From contig JALRKU010000471.1 of the NCBI GenBank assembly GCA_023254755.1, positions 1 through 15,432 on the forward strand: a stretch of DNA of 15,432 nucleotides, in the 5' to 3' direction. Below are positions 1-6,959 of this stretch, one piece after another. Within the stretch, counting starts at the first letter, position 1. Each line of letters starts with the position of its first letter. The notes beneath the pieces were generated by a model. It did no database searches and had not been told where the DNA came from. It was given only the letters and a program-made list of their open reading frames with translations. This DNA is from Aeromicrobium sp. (GTDB lineage: Bacteria > Actinomycetota > Actinomycetes > Propionibacteriales > Nocardioidaceae). The position numbers and the translations under genes were made by a program.

Positions 1-2
1 CG

Positions 3-50
3 GTCCGCGCCGACAAGGGCGTCGTGGCCGAGGTCGCCGTCGCCGTCTGA
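3..50 (+). CDS. 3' end of an unidentified gene (partial)
   Basis: An open frame enters from the left edge and ends at a TGA at 48-50. It encodes only about 15 residues, VRADKGVVAEVAVAV. This is too short to name a family. It is treated as a real gene end because a strong hairpin follows 10 bases after the stop. The product is unknown. Confidence 0.45.
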   Translation, partial: VRADKGVVAEVAVAV

Positions 51-60
51 GCGCGACCCG

Positions 61-100
61 CTCTCGGCGGCGCGTGACAGGAGTCACGTGTCGCCGAGAG
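61..100 (+). terminator. Hairpin terminator after the first partial gene
   Basis: An 18-bp stem (61-78 with 83-100) closes an AGGA tetraloop. All positions pair, two of them as G.U wobbles (arm start CTCTCGGCG, arm end CGCCGAGAG). There is no T-tract, which is common for actinobacterial terminators. It lies 10 bases past the stop at 50 and before the gene starting at 209, so it probably separates two transcripts. Confidence 0.65.
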
Positions 101-208
101 CCCCCGACTCCTGTACGGTTTGACCAGGCAACTCCCACGGACGGGCGCCAAGTGGCGCGCATCCGTCCTGATCCACGCAGCACGACCTAATGAAAGACCG
201 GTGCACCC

Positions 209-748
209 ATGAGGAACGCGATCCGTCTCGCGACGGCAGCCGCGCTCGCCGCGACGTTCACCCTGTTCATGGGTGGTGCTGCGCAGGCGTATCCCGATCC
301 CACGATCACCATCTCGATCCCGGGCAACGAGATCATCGGCGGTGACACCTTCGACTTCACGGCCAGCTCCGGCGACGTCGATTGCGACTGGACGGTCACC
401 TACGGCGGCGCCCAGCAGACGGGCTCCGGCACCTCCATCTCCGGCACGTACGACACGCCTGCCGTGAGCAAGCGGACGGCCACCACGATCACCGCCGTCT
501 GCGAGTACCAGACGGCCACGAGCTCGGCCAGCGCCGCGGCCACCGCAGAGGTCAGCGCCGCCGACACGGCCAGCGCCTCGGCGACGGTGTACCTGCTGCC
601 GCGCGGTGGCGACACCGACGGTGGCAGCGACGACAACGGTGCGCTCCCCGACACCGGCGGATCGAACCTGTGGATCGTCATCGTGGGTGCTGCGCTCCTG
701 GTGGTCGGCGCTGCTGCGCTGGCGCTCTCGCGCCGCCGCTCGCACTGA
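209..748 (+). CDS. Secreted LPxTG-type cell-wall-anchored protein
   Basis: This 179-aa protein carries a complete sortase-substrate layout. Residues 1-27 form a signal peptide (MRN..R, hydrophobic core, AQA cleavage before Tyr28). A Thr/Ser/Ala-rich beta-type extracellular region follows, with two cysteines (Cys59, Cys98) that could form a disulfide in an Ig-like fold. The protein ends with LPDTG at 146-150, a hydrophobic helix (about 154-173) and an RRRSH tail. By family logic, sortase cleaves Thr-Gly and links the protein to peptidoglycan. No sortase gene is in the window. The ATG at 209 is chosen because the only nearby upstream alternative (GTG at 201) runs straight into a stop. The Shine-Dalgarno sequence is weak. 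The DUF4012 gene begins 20 bases downstream on the same strand, so the two may be co-transcribed. The ligand or structural role is unknown. Confidence 0.85.
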   Translation: MRNAIRLATAAALAATFTLFMGGAAQAYPDPTITISIPGNEIIGGDTFDFTASSGDVDCDWTVTYGGAQQTGSGTSISGTYDTPAVSKRTATTITAVCEYQTATSSASAAATAEVSAADTASASATVYLLPRGGDTDGGSDDNGALPDTGGSNLWIVIVGAALLVVGAAALALSRRRSH

Positions 749-768
749 TCTCGTAGCCGCAACCCCGC

Positions 769-2580
769 GTGGCACCTCGCCGGCGTCCGCGCCGCACGTC
801 GTTCTGGGCAAGCCTTCAGGACGGCCTCATCGATCGATTCCCGTCGTGGCCCAAGGCTCTCGCAGGAGCCTTGGGCCTCGTCGTGGCCGGCGTGCTGCTG
901 GTCTTCGGCTACCAGGCAACCGTCGCTCGGTCGGCGTTGAACGACGCAGCCGACGGGGCCGCGCTCCTGCAGAGCCAGGTGGTCGCCGGAGACGTCTCGG
1001 GCGCCCGCGAGACCCTCGCCGACCTGCAGGGGAGCACTGATCGCGCTCGGGGCGTCACCTCAGGCGTGCTGTGGAGGCTGGGCAGCTCCACGCCCTGGGT
1101 CGGCGACGACATCCAGGCCGTCCGCACGGTCTCGCGCGAGATGGACCGCGTCGTCGACCAGGCCGTGCCGCCGATCGTGGATCTGGCCGGAGAGCTCAAC
1201 GCCAAGACCTTCAACCCTGCCGACGGGACGTTCGACATCGGCTCGATCGTGGCGGTGGCTCCTGCGACCGCGAGAGCGGCGGCCACCCTGGGCGAGTCCG
1301 ACGCCGCCCTGTCGAAGATCGACTCGTCGTCGCTCATCGCTCCACTGCGAGCGCCGGTCTCGACCGTGCAGGCGCAGGTCGACGTCGCTGCCTCCGCCGC
1401 CCACAACGCCAGTCTCGCCGCCCGGCTGCTTCCCCAGATGCTGGGGGTGGACGGGACGCGTCGGTACGCCCTGCTCGTGCAGAACAACGCCGAGTCCCGG
1501 GCCGACGGAGGCATCGTGGGGTCCTACTCGGTCATCGAGGCGAAGCGTGGCCGGGTCAAGATCATCGACCAGGGCAACGCCTCCGACGTCTTCCCCACGG
1601 GCCGCGTGCCGAAGATGTCGAAGGACGAGAAGCGCGTCTTCCCCTCGACGATGGTCAGCGACCTGCGCGACACCACGGCCACGCCGGACTTCCCTCGCGC
1701 GGCAGCGCTCGCCTCTCGCCTGATCTCGAAGGGCCGGGACATCCCGATCGACGGCGCCTTCACCGTCGATCCCGTGGCCATGGGGTACCTGATGGACGGG
1801 ATCGGCTCGGTCAAGATCCGCGGCGACATCGTGCTCGACGCGAGCAACACGGCGTCGGCCCTGCTGCACCAGGTCTACATGCTCCTCGACGACCCGAGGG
1901 CTCAGGACGAGTTCTTCCGCATCGTCACGCGCCGCATCTTCAACCGGTTCACCGCCGGCGACGGTGACGCGCAGGCGACGTTGAAGGCGCTGGTCCGCGG
2001 GGTCGAGGAGAACCGGATCAGCCTGTGGTCGGCGCGAGACGCCGAGCAGGAGGTCATCGCCAGCACGGACCTGTCCGGCAGTCTGCCGAAGGACAACGGC
2101 ACCACCCCCAACGTCGGCATGTACGTCAGCGACGCGGCCTCGGGGAAGATGGAGTACTTCCTCAAGACCACGCCCACGATCGCCTCGGTGAGGTGCCCGC
2201 GGGGCGACCTCCAGCAGATCACCTTGGTCTCGGACCTGCAGTCCACCGCCCCGACGACCGGTCTGACGAAGTGGGTCACGGGCACGGGCGAGTACGTGGC
2301 GAAGGGGTCGATGCGGCTGAACATCCGCCTCATGGCTCCGTACAAGGGGTACTTCACGTCGATCACGCTCGACGGCGAGCCGGTCACGATCAGCGCGGAC
2401 CGCCTCTACGGCCGGGCCGTCTCCAGGCTCGAGGTCGTGCTGCGTCCTGGCGAGCGCAAGACCCTCAAGGCCGACGTCATCAGCGGACCCGGCCAGGTCG
2501 CTCCACCGGTCTTCAACACGACGCCGGGCGTCGACTCGCTGCGCAACGGCTTCAGCGCCTCCTCGTCCTGCAGCGCCTGA
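769..2580 (+). CDS. DUF4012 domain-containing membrane-anchored protein
   Basis: This 603-aa protein has a short Arg-rich cytoplasmic start (MAPRRRPRR), one transmembrane helix at about residues 30-47, and a large extracytoplasmic part. The central stretch reads LLVQNNAESRADGGIVGSYS, the characteristic segment of DUF4012 proteins (family pattern QNNxExRxxGGxxGSY). The biochemical function of DUF4012 is not established. Members are often found near exopolysaccharide genes in actinobacteria, and the glycan block starting at 5152 fits that. The start is GTG at 769 with no clear Shine-Dalgarno sequence, 20 bases after the sortase-substrate gene, so translation may depend on the upstream gene. It ends at TGA 2578-2580. 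Two cysteines lie in the C-terminal part (one near residue 480, one near the end). Confidence 0.85.
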   Translation: MAPRRRPRRTSFWASLQDGLIDRFPSWPKALAGALGLVVAGVLLVFGYQATVARSALNDAADGAALLQSQVVAGDVSGARETLADLQGSTDRARGVTSGVLWRLGSSTPWVGDDIQAVRTVSREMDRVVDQAVPPIVDLAGELNAKTFNPADGTFDIGSIVAVAPATARAAATLGESDAALSKIDSSSLIAPLRAPVSTVQAQVDVAASAAHNASLAARLLPQMLGVDGTRRYALLVQNNAESRADGGIVGSYSVIEAKRGRVKIIDQGNASDVFPTGRVPKMSKDEKRVFPSTMVSDLRDTTATPDFPRAAALASRLISKGRDIPIDGAFTVDPVAMGYLMDGIGSVKIRGDIVLDASNTASALLHQVYMLLDDPRAQDEFFRIVTRRIFNRFTAGDGDAQATLKALVRGVEENRISLWSARDAEQEVIASTDLSGSLPKDNGTTPNVGMYVSDAASGKMEYFLKTTPTIASVRCPRGDLQQITLVSDLQSTAPTTGLTKWVTGTGEYVAKGSMRLNIRLMAPYKGYFTSITLDGEPVTISADRLYGRAVSRLEVVLRPGERKTLKADVISGPGQVAPPVFNTTPGVDSLRNGFSASSSCSA

Positions 2581-2652
2581 CCCGACGCCCGTCGCCGGGA
2601 CGGCGGCTCGTGTCGGTCGTCAGCCGGCCTCGTCCGGGCCGTGGCGCCGCCG

Positions 2653-3075
2653 CTAGAGCTCGAGGATGACGGTGGTCGGACCGTCGTTGACCAGGGCGAC
2701 CTGCATGTCCGCCCCGAAGCGGCCGGTCTCCACCTGCGCCCCGAGCCGACGCAGGTGGGCGCAGAAGTGGTCGTAGAGCGGCTCGGCGACGCTGCCCGGC
2801 GCCGCCGCGGTCCAGGTCGGGCGGCGGCCCTTCCGGGCGTCGCCGTACAGGGTGAACTGGCTGACCGCGAGCACGTCGCCCGCACCGTCGGACACCGACA
2901 GCTCGTCGCGCAGGACCCGCAGGCCGAACACCTTGGCGGCGAGACGCTCGGCGACGTCGGCCGTGTCGTCGTGCGTGACGCCGACGAGGACCAGGAGTCC
3001 CGCGTCGATGCTTCCCACGGTCCGGCCGTCGACCACGACGGAGGCCTCGGAGACTCTCTGGACGACGGCTCGCAC
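2653..3075 (-). CDS. dtd: D-aminoacyl-tRNA deacylase (Dtd)
   Basis: This 140-aa protein has the usual length and motifs of Dtd: an MRAVVQRVSEASV start, SQFTL at residues 72-76, and a C-terminal NDGPTT at 130-135 corresponding to the family NxGPxT Gly-cisPro motif (usually NxGPVT). The enzyme hydrolyses D-amino acids mischarged on tRNA, protecting translation in the cytoplasm. The open frame continues upstream, but the GTG at 3075 is chosen because the conserved N-terminus starts exactly there. A TACCCT -10 box ends six bases before it, consistent with a leaderless transcript. It is divergent from the nitrobindin-like gene, with about 70 bases between starts. Confidence 0.93.
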   Translation of the reverse strand: MRAVVQRVSEASVVVDGRTVGSIDAGLLVLVGVTHDDTADVAERLAAKVFGLRVLRDELSVSDGAGDVLAVSQFTLYGDARKGRRPTWTAAAPGSVAEPLYDHFCAHLRRLGAQVETGRFGADMQVALVNDGPTTVILEL

Positions 3076-3081
3076 CGGTCC

Positions 3082-3087
3082 AGGGTA
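3082..3087 (-). promoter_or_regulatory. -10 box of dtd, leaderless arrangement
   Basis: TACCCT on the minus strand fits the actinobacterial TAnnnT -10. Six bases (3076-3081) separate it from the GTG start codon, so transcription should begin at or within a base of the start codon. No clear -35 box is seen. Confidence 0.55.
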
Positions 3088-3134
3088 GGGATCGTCGCGT
3101 CGCCTCCTGCGGACGCCCCTTCGTGGGCGCCGGA

Positions 3135-3140
3135 TAGGAT
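3135..3140 (+). promoter_or_regulatory. -10 box of the nitrobindin-like gene, leaderless arrangement
   Basis: TAGGAT lies seven bases before the ATG at 3148, placing the expected transcription start at the start codon. A GAGGG lies between them, but it would be outside or at the very edge of the transcript. Confidence 0.55.
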
Positions 3141-3147
3141 CGAGGGC

Positions 3148-3642
3148 ATGCCGTTCGTGATCCCCGACGACCTGCACCCGGACCTGATGCCCGTGGTGTG
3201 GTTGCTGGGCACGTGGCACGGCAGCGGCAAGGGCGAGTACCCCACCGTCCAGGCGTTCGACTACGACCAGGAGGTCGTGTTCGCCCACGACGGCCGGGCC
3301 TTCCTGCACTACTTCAGCCGAACGTGGATCACTGACCAGCAGGGCGAGCGGGTTCGGCCCGGCGCCCTGGAGACCGGCTTCCTGCGTCCTGTCGGCGACA
3401 ACAAGCTCGAGCTCGTGCTGGCGCACCCCACCGGCTACGCCGAGGTCTGGTACGGCGAGGTCCAGGGGGCCAGGGTCACCCTCGCCACCGACCTCGTGGC
3501 CCGCACCGAGACGGCCAAGGAGTACACGGCCGGGCAGCGCATGTACGGCCTCGTCGACGGGGCGCTGATGTACGCCTACGACATGGCGGCCGAGGGTCAC
3601 GAGATGCAGTCGCACCTGTGGGGGAAGCTCGAGCGTGACTGA
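3148..3642 (+). CDS. Nitrobindin-like haem-binding protein (peroxynitrite isomerase family)
   Basis: This 164-aa protein has the nitrobindin signature GxWxGxGxGxYP (GTWHGSGKGEYP, residues 21-32) and a C-terminal SHLWGKLERD, where His156 matches the haem-ligand position of the family. Length and ends match M. tuberculosis Rv2717c. Family members form a ten-stranded beta-barrel that binds ferric haem and isomerises peroxynitrite to nitrate, so a role in nitrosative-stress defence is inferred. The ATG at 3148 is supported by the -10 box just upstream and by the conserved N-terminal length. Its 3' end overlaps the ygfZ start by eight bases, indicating an operon with ygfZ and the tyrosine phosphatase. 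Confidence 0.9.
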   Translation: MPFVIPDDLHPDLMPVVWLLGTWHGSGKGEYPTVQAFDYDQEVVFAHDGRAFLHYFSRTWITDQQGERVRPGALETGFLRPVGDNKLELVLAHPTGYAEVWYGEVQGARVTLATDLVARTETAKEYTAGQRMYGLVDGALMYAYDMAAEGHEMQSHLWGKLERD

Positions 3643-4609
3643 GCCCTCCCGCCACTCCGGTCCTGCCCGACGCAGCCCGGTGCTCGACCGTCCGGGCGCC
3701 GTCGAGGCCGACCCGCCCGACACCGGCGTCGCGGCGCACTACGGCTCGCTCGCCCACGAGCAGCGGGCGCTCCTGGCGGGCGACGCGGTCGTCGACCTCT
3801 CGCACCGCGACGTCCTCTCGATCAGCGGACCCGACCGCCTCACCTGGCTCCACTCGCTCACCACCCAGCACCTCGAGGCGCTCGCGCCCGGGGCCCGGAC
3901 CGAGGTGCTGCTGCTGTCACCGCAGGGGCGCATCGAGCACGTCTTCGCCGGCATCGACGACGGCGAGACGTTCTGGGCGCACACCGAGCCGGGTCATGCC
4001 GCTGCGCTCCTGGAGTTCCTCGAGCGCATGAAGTTCTTCAGCCGGGTCGAGCTCGCTCGGATCGACGACCAGGTCGTGCTCGGACGGGTGGCGGGTGGTG
4101 ACCTGGTGCACGACCTCGTGCCGCGCGCCGACCTCGACGTCCTGGCGGCGTCCGACGCCGCGGTCGCCGGCACCTGGGCGTGGGAGGCGCTGCGCATCGA
4201 GGCCGGCATCCCCCGCGTCGGTCTCGACACCGACGACCGCACGATCCCCAACGAGATCGGTCTGCTCGGGCGGGCGGTGCACCTCGACAAGGGGTGCTAC
4301 CGCGGCCAGGAGACCGTCGCGCGGGTGCACACCCTCGGACGTCCGCCGCGCCGGTTGGTCCGGCTCCTCCTCGACGGCTCCGCCGAGCACCTGCCGTCGC
4401 ACGGGGCGGCGGTCGAGCTCGACGGCGCGGTGGTGGGCGTGGTCGGGTCCAGCGCGCGCCACCACGAGCTCGGGCCCGTCGCGCTCGCCGTCGTCAAGCG
4501 CACCGTCGATCCCGCTGCCACGCTCACCGTGGACGGCGTCGCGGCGGCCCAGGAGCTCGTGGTCGACCCCGAGGTCGGACTGCACGTGCGCCCGGTGCTC
4601 GGTCGATGA
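3635..4609 (+). CDS. ygfZ: YgfZ/GcvT-like folate-binding protein for Fe-S cluster maintenance
   Basis: This 324-aa protein carries the YgfZ signature KGCYxGQE at residues 219-226 (DKGCYRGQETVARVHTLG), including the conserved Cys221. The N-terminal half (SLAHEQRALLAGDAVVDLSHRDVLSISGPDRLTWLHSL) is the GcvT-like fold that binds tetrahydrofolate. YgfZ proteins help assemble or repair certain Fe-S enzymes, with the cysteine as the key residue. The GTG at 3635 overlaps the end of the nitrobindin-like gene, and the stop at 4607-4609 overlaps the next ATG in an ATGA. Translational coupling across the three genes is therefore likely. The first ~20 residues are low complexity and variable, so a later start is possible but none is better supported. 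Confidence 0.92.
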   Translation: MTEPSRHSGPARRSPVLDRPGAVEADPPDTGVAAHYGSLAHEQRALLAGDAVVDLSHRDVLSISGPDRLTWLHSLTTQHLEALAPGARTEVLLLSPQGRIEHVFAGIDDGETFWAHTEPGHAAALLEFLERMKFFSRVELARIDDQVVLGRVAGGDLVHDLVPRADLDVLAASDAAVAGTWAWEALRIEAGIPRVGLDTDDRTIPNEIGLLGRAVHLDKGCYRGQETVARVHTLGRPPRRLVRLLLDGSAEHLPSHGAAVELDGAVVGVVGSSARHHELGPVALAVVKRTVDPAATLTVDGVAAAQELVVDPEVGLHVRPVLGR

Positions 4610-5142
4610 CCACCCGGTTCGCCCTGCTGGCGGTGTGCACCGCCAACATCTGTCGCTCGCCGATGATGGAGGCGCTGCTGCGCGACCGTCTCGACGCCGA
4701 GCGCTTCGAGGTGGCCAGCGCCGGCGTGCAGGGCTGGCGTCAGCAGCCGATGGATCGCATGGCGGAGATGGAGCTGCGTCGCTTCGGTCTCGACGCCGAG
4801 ACCTTCCGCTCGCACGCGATCGACACCTACCTCGTCGAGTCCGCGGACCTGATCCTCACCGCCGAGCGCAGCCACCGCACCCGCGTCCTCGAGGACGAGC
4901 CGCGGGCGCTGCGCTGGACGTTCACGCTGCGCGAGTTCGCCGATCTGTGCCAGCGATTCCCCGACGTGACCGATGCCCGGGAGCTGGTCGCCGAGGCGGC
5001 GCGACACCGGCAGGACTTCCGCGGCGACGCCGACATCGCCGACCCGTTCCGTCGCGCGCCCGCCGTGCACCGCGCGACGGCCGACGCGATCCACGAGGCC
5101 GTGGTCACGGTGGCCGACCGGCTCAACGCCTGCACCACCTGA
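4606..5142 (+). CDS. Low-molecular-weight protein-tyrosine phosphatase
   Basis: This 178-aa protein begins MTTRFALLAVCTANICRSP. The CX5R phosphate-binding loop is Cys11 (nucleophile) to Arg17, followed by Ser, as in the LMW-PTP/Wzb/Etp family. The late DIADPF segment supplies the expected general-acid Asp of the DP loop. At 178 aa it is longer than the usual ~150, the extra length lying in the middle and towards the acid loop. Its start overlaps the ygfZ stop (ATGA). Its stop lies nine bases from the stop of the convergent BY-kinase. In polysaccharide systems such phosphatases dephosphorylate the tyrosine cluster of the cognate BY-kinase, so this pair is a plausible kinase/phosphatase couple even though the two are not co-transcribed. 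An arsenate-reductase-like activity is less likely given the neighbour. Confidence 0.88.
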   Translation: MTTRFALLAVCTANICRSPMMEALLRDRLDAERFEVASAGVQGWRQQPMDRMAEMELRRFGLDAETFRSHAIDTYLVESADLILTAERSHRTRVLEDEPRALRWTFTLREFADLCQRFPDVTDARELVAEAARHRQDFRGDADIADPFRRAPAVHRATADAIHEAVVTVADRLNACTT

Positions 5143-5151
5143 CGGCGGTCG

Positions 5152-6543
5152 TCAGCGACGACGACGACCCTGGTCGCGACCGTCGGGACCGTAGCCGTAC
5201 CCGTAGCCGTACCTGGCGGCCCCCCGGGCGGGCACCATCGTCATGACCGTGCCGTAGAGGGTGGCTCCGACGCCGTCGAGCCGGTCCATCGCGATGCGCA
5301 CCTGCTCCTGCATCGTGCGGCCGTGCCTCACCACGAGCAGCGCTCCGTCCGAGGCCTCGGCCAGCAGAGCGGCGTCGGTGACCGGCAGCAGGGGCGGCGC
5401 GTCGATGAGGACGACGTCGTAGCGCCGGCTCAGGGTGTTCAGCAGCTCCGACATCGCCTGGGTCTGCAACAGCTCGGACGGGTTGGGCGGCCGGGTGCCG
5501 CTCGTCAGCAGGTCGAGCCCCGGGACCGCGGTCTCCTGGATCGCGTCGTCGAGATCGACCCGGCCCACCAGCGTCGTGGTGAGGCCGGTCGACCCCGGCA
5601 GGTCGAACAGCTCGGCCAGGCGCGGCCGGCGCAGGTCGCCCTCGACCAGGACGACGCTCTGGCCGCTGCGGGCCAGGGCCACCGCGACGCTCGTGGCGAC
5701 CGTGGTCTTGCCCTCACCGGGAAGGCAGCTCGTGATCGTGAGCACCGAGCTGTCCCGGTCGACGTCGAGGAACTGCAGGTTGGTGCGCATGATGCGCGCC
5801 GCCTCGAAGCGGGGGTGGTGCGCGTCGAGGTCCGCGACGAGCGGTTGACGGGCCACGGTGCGGTCGTAGCCGAACGCGCCGATCTGCGGCAGTCCCGTGA
5901 TCTCGGCCAGGTCCTCGGCCGAGCGCACCCGGCGATCGGTGACCTGGCGGGTCAGGGACAGCACGACGCTCAGCAGCACGCCCGCGAGGGCACCCCACAG
6001 TGCCCATGCCCGGCGGTCCGGGGACGCGGGCGACGACGGGGTGGGGGAGGTCTCGATGATCGACGCGACCAGCGAGGGCCGCGGCTCGTCGGGATCGGGG
6101 GTCGCGGCCTCGGGATCAACCGCCGTGCCGCTGGAGATCAGCAGGTCCACGAAGGACTCGGCCGCCGCCGAGCTCAGCTTCGCCGCGACGGACGGGTCGG
6201 GATGCGTCGCCGTGACACGGACGACGGTGCTGCCCGGCAGCACCTCGCCCACGAGCGAGCGCTCGACCTGGCCGACGGACTGGTCCGACGCGGTGCGGTC
6301 GTGGACGGTCGCGGCGATCCGGCGGCTGCCCGCGAGCACGGCGTAGGACTGCAGCAGCCGTCCGTCGATCGCGTCGCCCGCGCGGGTGCCGGGCGACGGG
6401 ATGACCAGCACGTCGGCGTGCGCCTCGTACTCGGCCGTCGCCAGATGGCTCAGGGCGTACCCCGCTGCGCCGCCGACGAGCACGCCGACGATCGCCACGC
6501 GCCAGAGGCGTCCGACCAGGTGAGCAAGCTTCTCGCTGAACAA
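5152..6543 (-). CDS. Wzz-domain / bacterial tyrosine kinase fusion (polysaccharide co-polymerase)
   Basis: This 463-aa protein has a Wzz-type N-terminal part with transmembrane helices at about 14-33 and 179-198 flanking an extracytoplasmic loop. The cytoplasmic BY-kinase domain follows: Walker A LPGEGKTT at 274-281 (Lys279), Walker A' VLVEGDLRRP near 298-307 (Glu at the position that is usually Asp), and Walker B VVLIDAPP near 377-384. The tail holds alternating Tyr-Gly with Tyr445, 447, 449 and 451, the likely autophosphorylation cluster, then an Arg-rich end. Such proteins control polymer chain length and export. The start is TTG at 6543, chosen because AAGGGA precedes it by six bases and the conserved reading begins there. 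A TAGGGT box at 6568-6573 (minus) could be its -10, giving a short leader. It converges on the LMW-PTP gene and is divergent from the glycosyltransferase unit. Confidence 0.9.
   Translation of the reverse strand: MFSEKLAHLVGRLWRVAIVGVLVGGAAGYALSHLATAEYEAHADVLVIPSPGTRAGDAIDGRLLQSYAVLAGSRRIAATVHDRTASDQSVGQVERSLVGEVLPGSTVVRVTATHPDPSVAAKLSSAAAESFVDLLISSGTAVDPEAATPDPDEPRPSLVASIIETSPTPSSPASPDRRAWALWGALAGVLLSVVLSLTRQVTDRRVRSAEDLAEITGLPQIGAFGYDRTVARQPLVADLDAHHPRFEAARIMRTNLQFLDVDRDSSVLTITSCLPGEGKTTVATSVAVALARSGQSVVLVEGDLRRPRLAELFDLPGSTGLTTTLVGRVDLDDAIQETAVPGLDLLTSGTRPPNPSELLQTQAMSELLNTLSRRYDVVLIDAPPLLPVTDAALLAEASDGALLVVRHGRTMQEQVRIAMDRLDGVGATLYGTVMTMVPARGAARYGYGYGYGPDGRDQGRRRR
5191..5211 (-). repeat. 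Tyr-Gly codon repeat in the BY-kinase tail
   Basis: Alternating TAC and GGC/GGG codons on the minus strand encode YGYGYGY (residues 445-451). The short period makes the stretch prone to slippage in steps of six bases, which would change the number of phosphorylatable tyrosines without shifting the frame. Confidence 0.6.
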
Positions 6544-6567
6544 CCGTCGTCCCTTCGTCCCCGGGTC

Positions 6568-6573
6568 ACCCTA
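6568..6573 (-). promoter_or_regulatory. Possible -10 box for the BY-kinase gene
   Basis: TAGGGT on the minus strand fits TAnnnT and would give a leader of about 20 bases that contains the AAGGGA Shine-Dalgarno before the TTG start. No convincing -35 is visible. Confidence 0.3.
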
Positions 6574-6679
6574 TCGGCCGTCATGAATTTCTGGTGGACA
6601 CCTCATAACTCCTGGGTGACTCGACCGTTGGTCCAGGTACGAGAGTGGGTCGGGGCCCACTGGACGAGGAGGCCGTGGC

Positions 6680-6922
6680 GTGATCAGAGAGCGTCCCGCG
6701 AGCATGCTGAAGGTGGTGCTGGCTTTCGCCGGCACGGTCGTGGTGGCTCTCCTCCCTCTCGTGGTGATCGCTCTGAGCCGGCCCGGAACCGACGTCTACG
6801 GCCCCGCGCTCGGATACGATGGATCCGTCCTGCTCGTCGGTGCCCCTGCTGCGGCGGTCCTGGCCGCGGCGGTCATCGTGAGGACGATGCTCCGACGCAA
6901 GCCCCGTGCTGTACGCGCCTGA
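6680..6922 (+). CDS. Small two-helix membrane protein of unknown function
   Basis: This 80-aa protein starts at GTG 6680, with GAGGAGG about eight bases upstream as a good Shine-Dalgarno. It has two hydrophobic stretches, about residues 11-31 and 47-67, separated by a short polar loop (SRPGTDVYGPALGYDG), and a basic tail (RRKPRAVRA). No family is recognised. It directly precedes the polyprenyl glycosylphosphotransferase gene on the same strand and may overlap it by 17 bases if that gene starts at the GTG at 6906. It is therefore probably in the same operon and may be an accessory membrane part of the glycan machinery. That role is inferred from position only. Confidence 0.6.
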   Translation: MIRERPASMLKVVLAFAGTVVVALLPLVVIALSRPGTDVYGPALGYDGSVLLVGAPAAAVLAAAVIVRTMLRRKPRAVRA

Positions 6923-6959
6923 GGCCGATCCGACGGGGAAGCTCTCCCGGACGGAGTCC

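Noticed and set aside
120..125. TTGACC as a -35 box for the gene at 209
   Set aside because: No TAnnnT box is found 16-19 bases downstream, so no promoter was annotated here.
2581..2652. Short GC-rich inverted repeats between the DUF4012 gene and dtd
   Set aside because: The best stem (CCGTC/GACGG) is only five pairs and has no T-tract. It is not distinguishable from background in such GC-rich DNA, so no bidirectional terminator is claimed.
3076..3723. Long upstream extension of the dtd frame on the minus strand
   Set aside because: It runs antisense through the clearly coding nitrobindin-like gene. The conserved Dtd N-terminus and a -10 box place the start at 3075.
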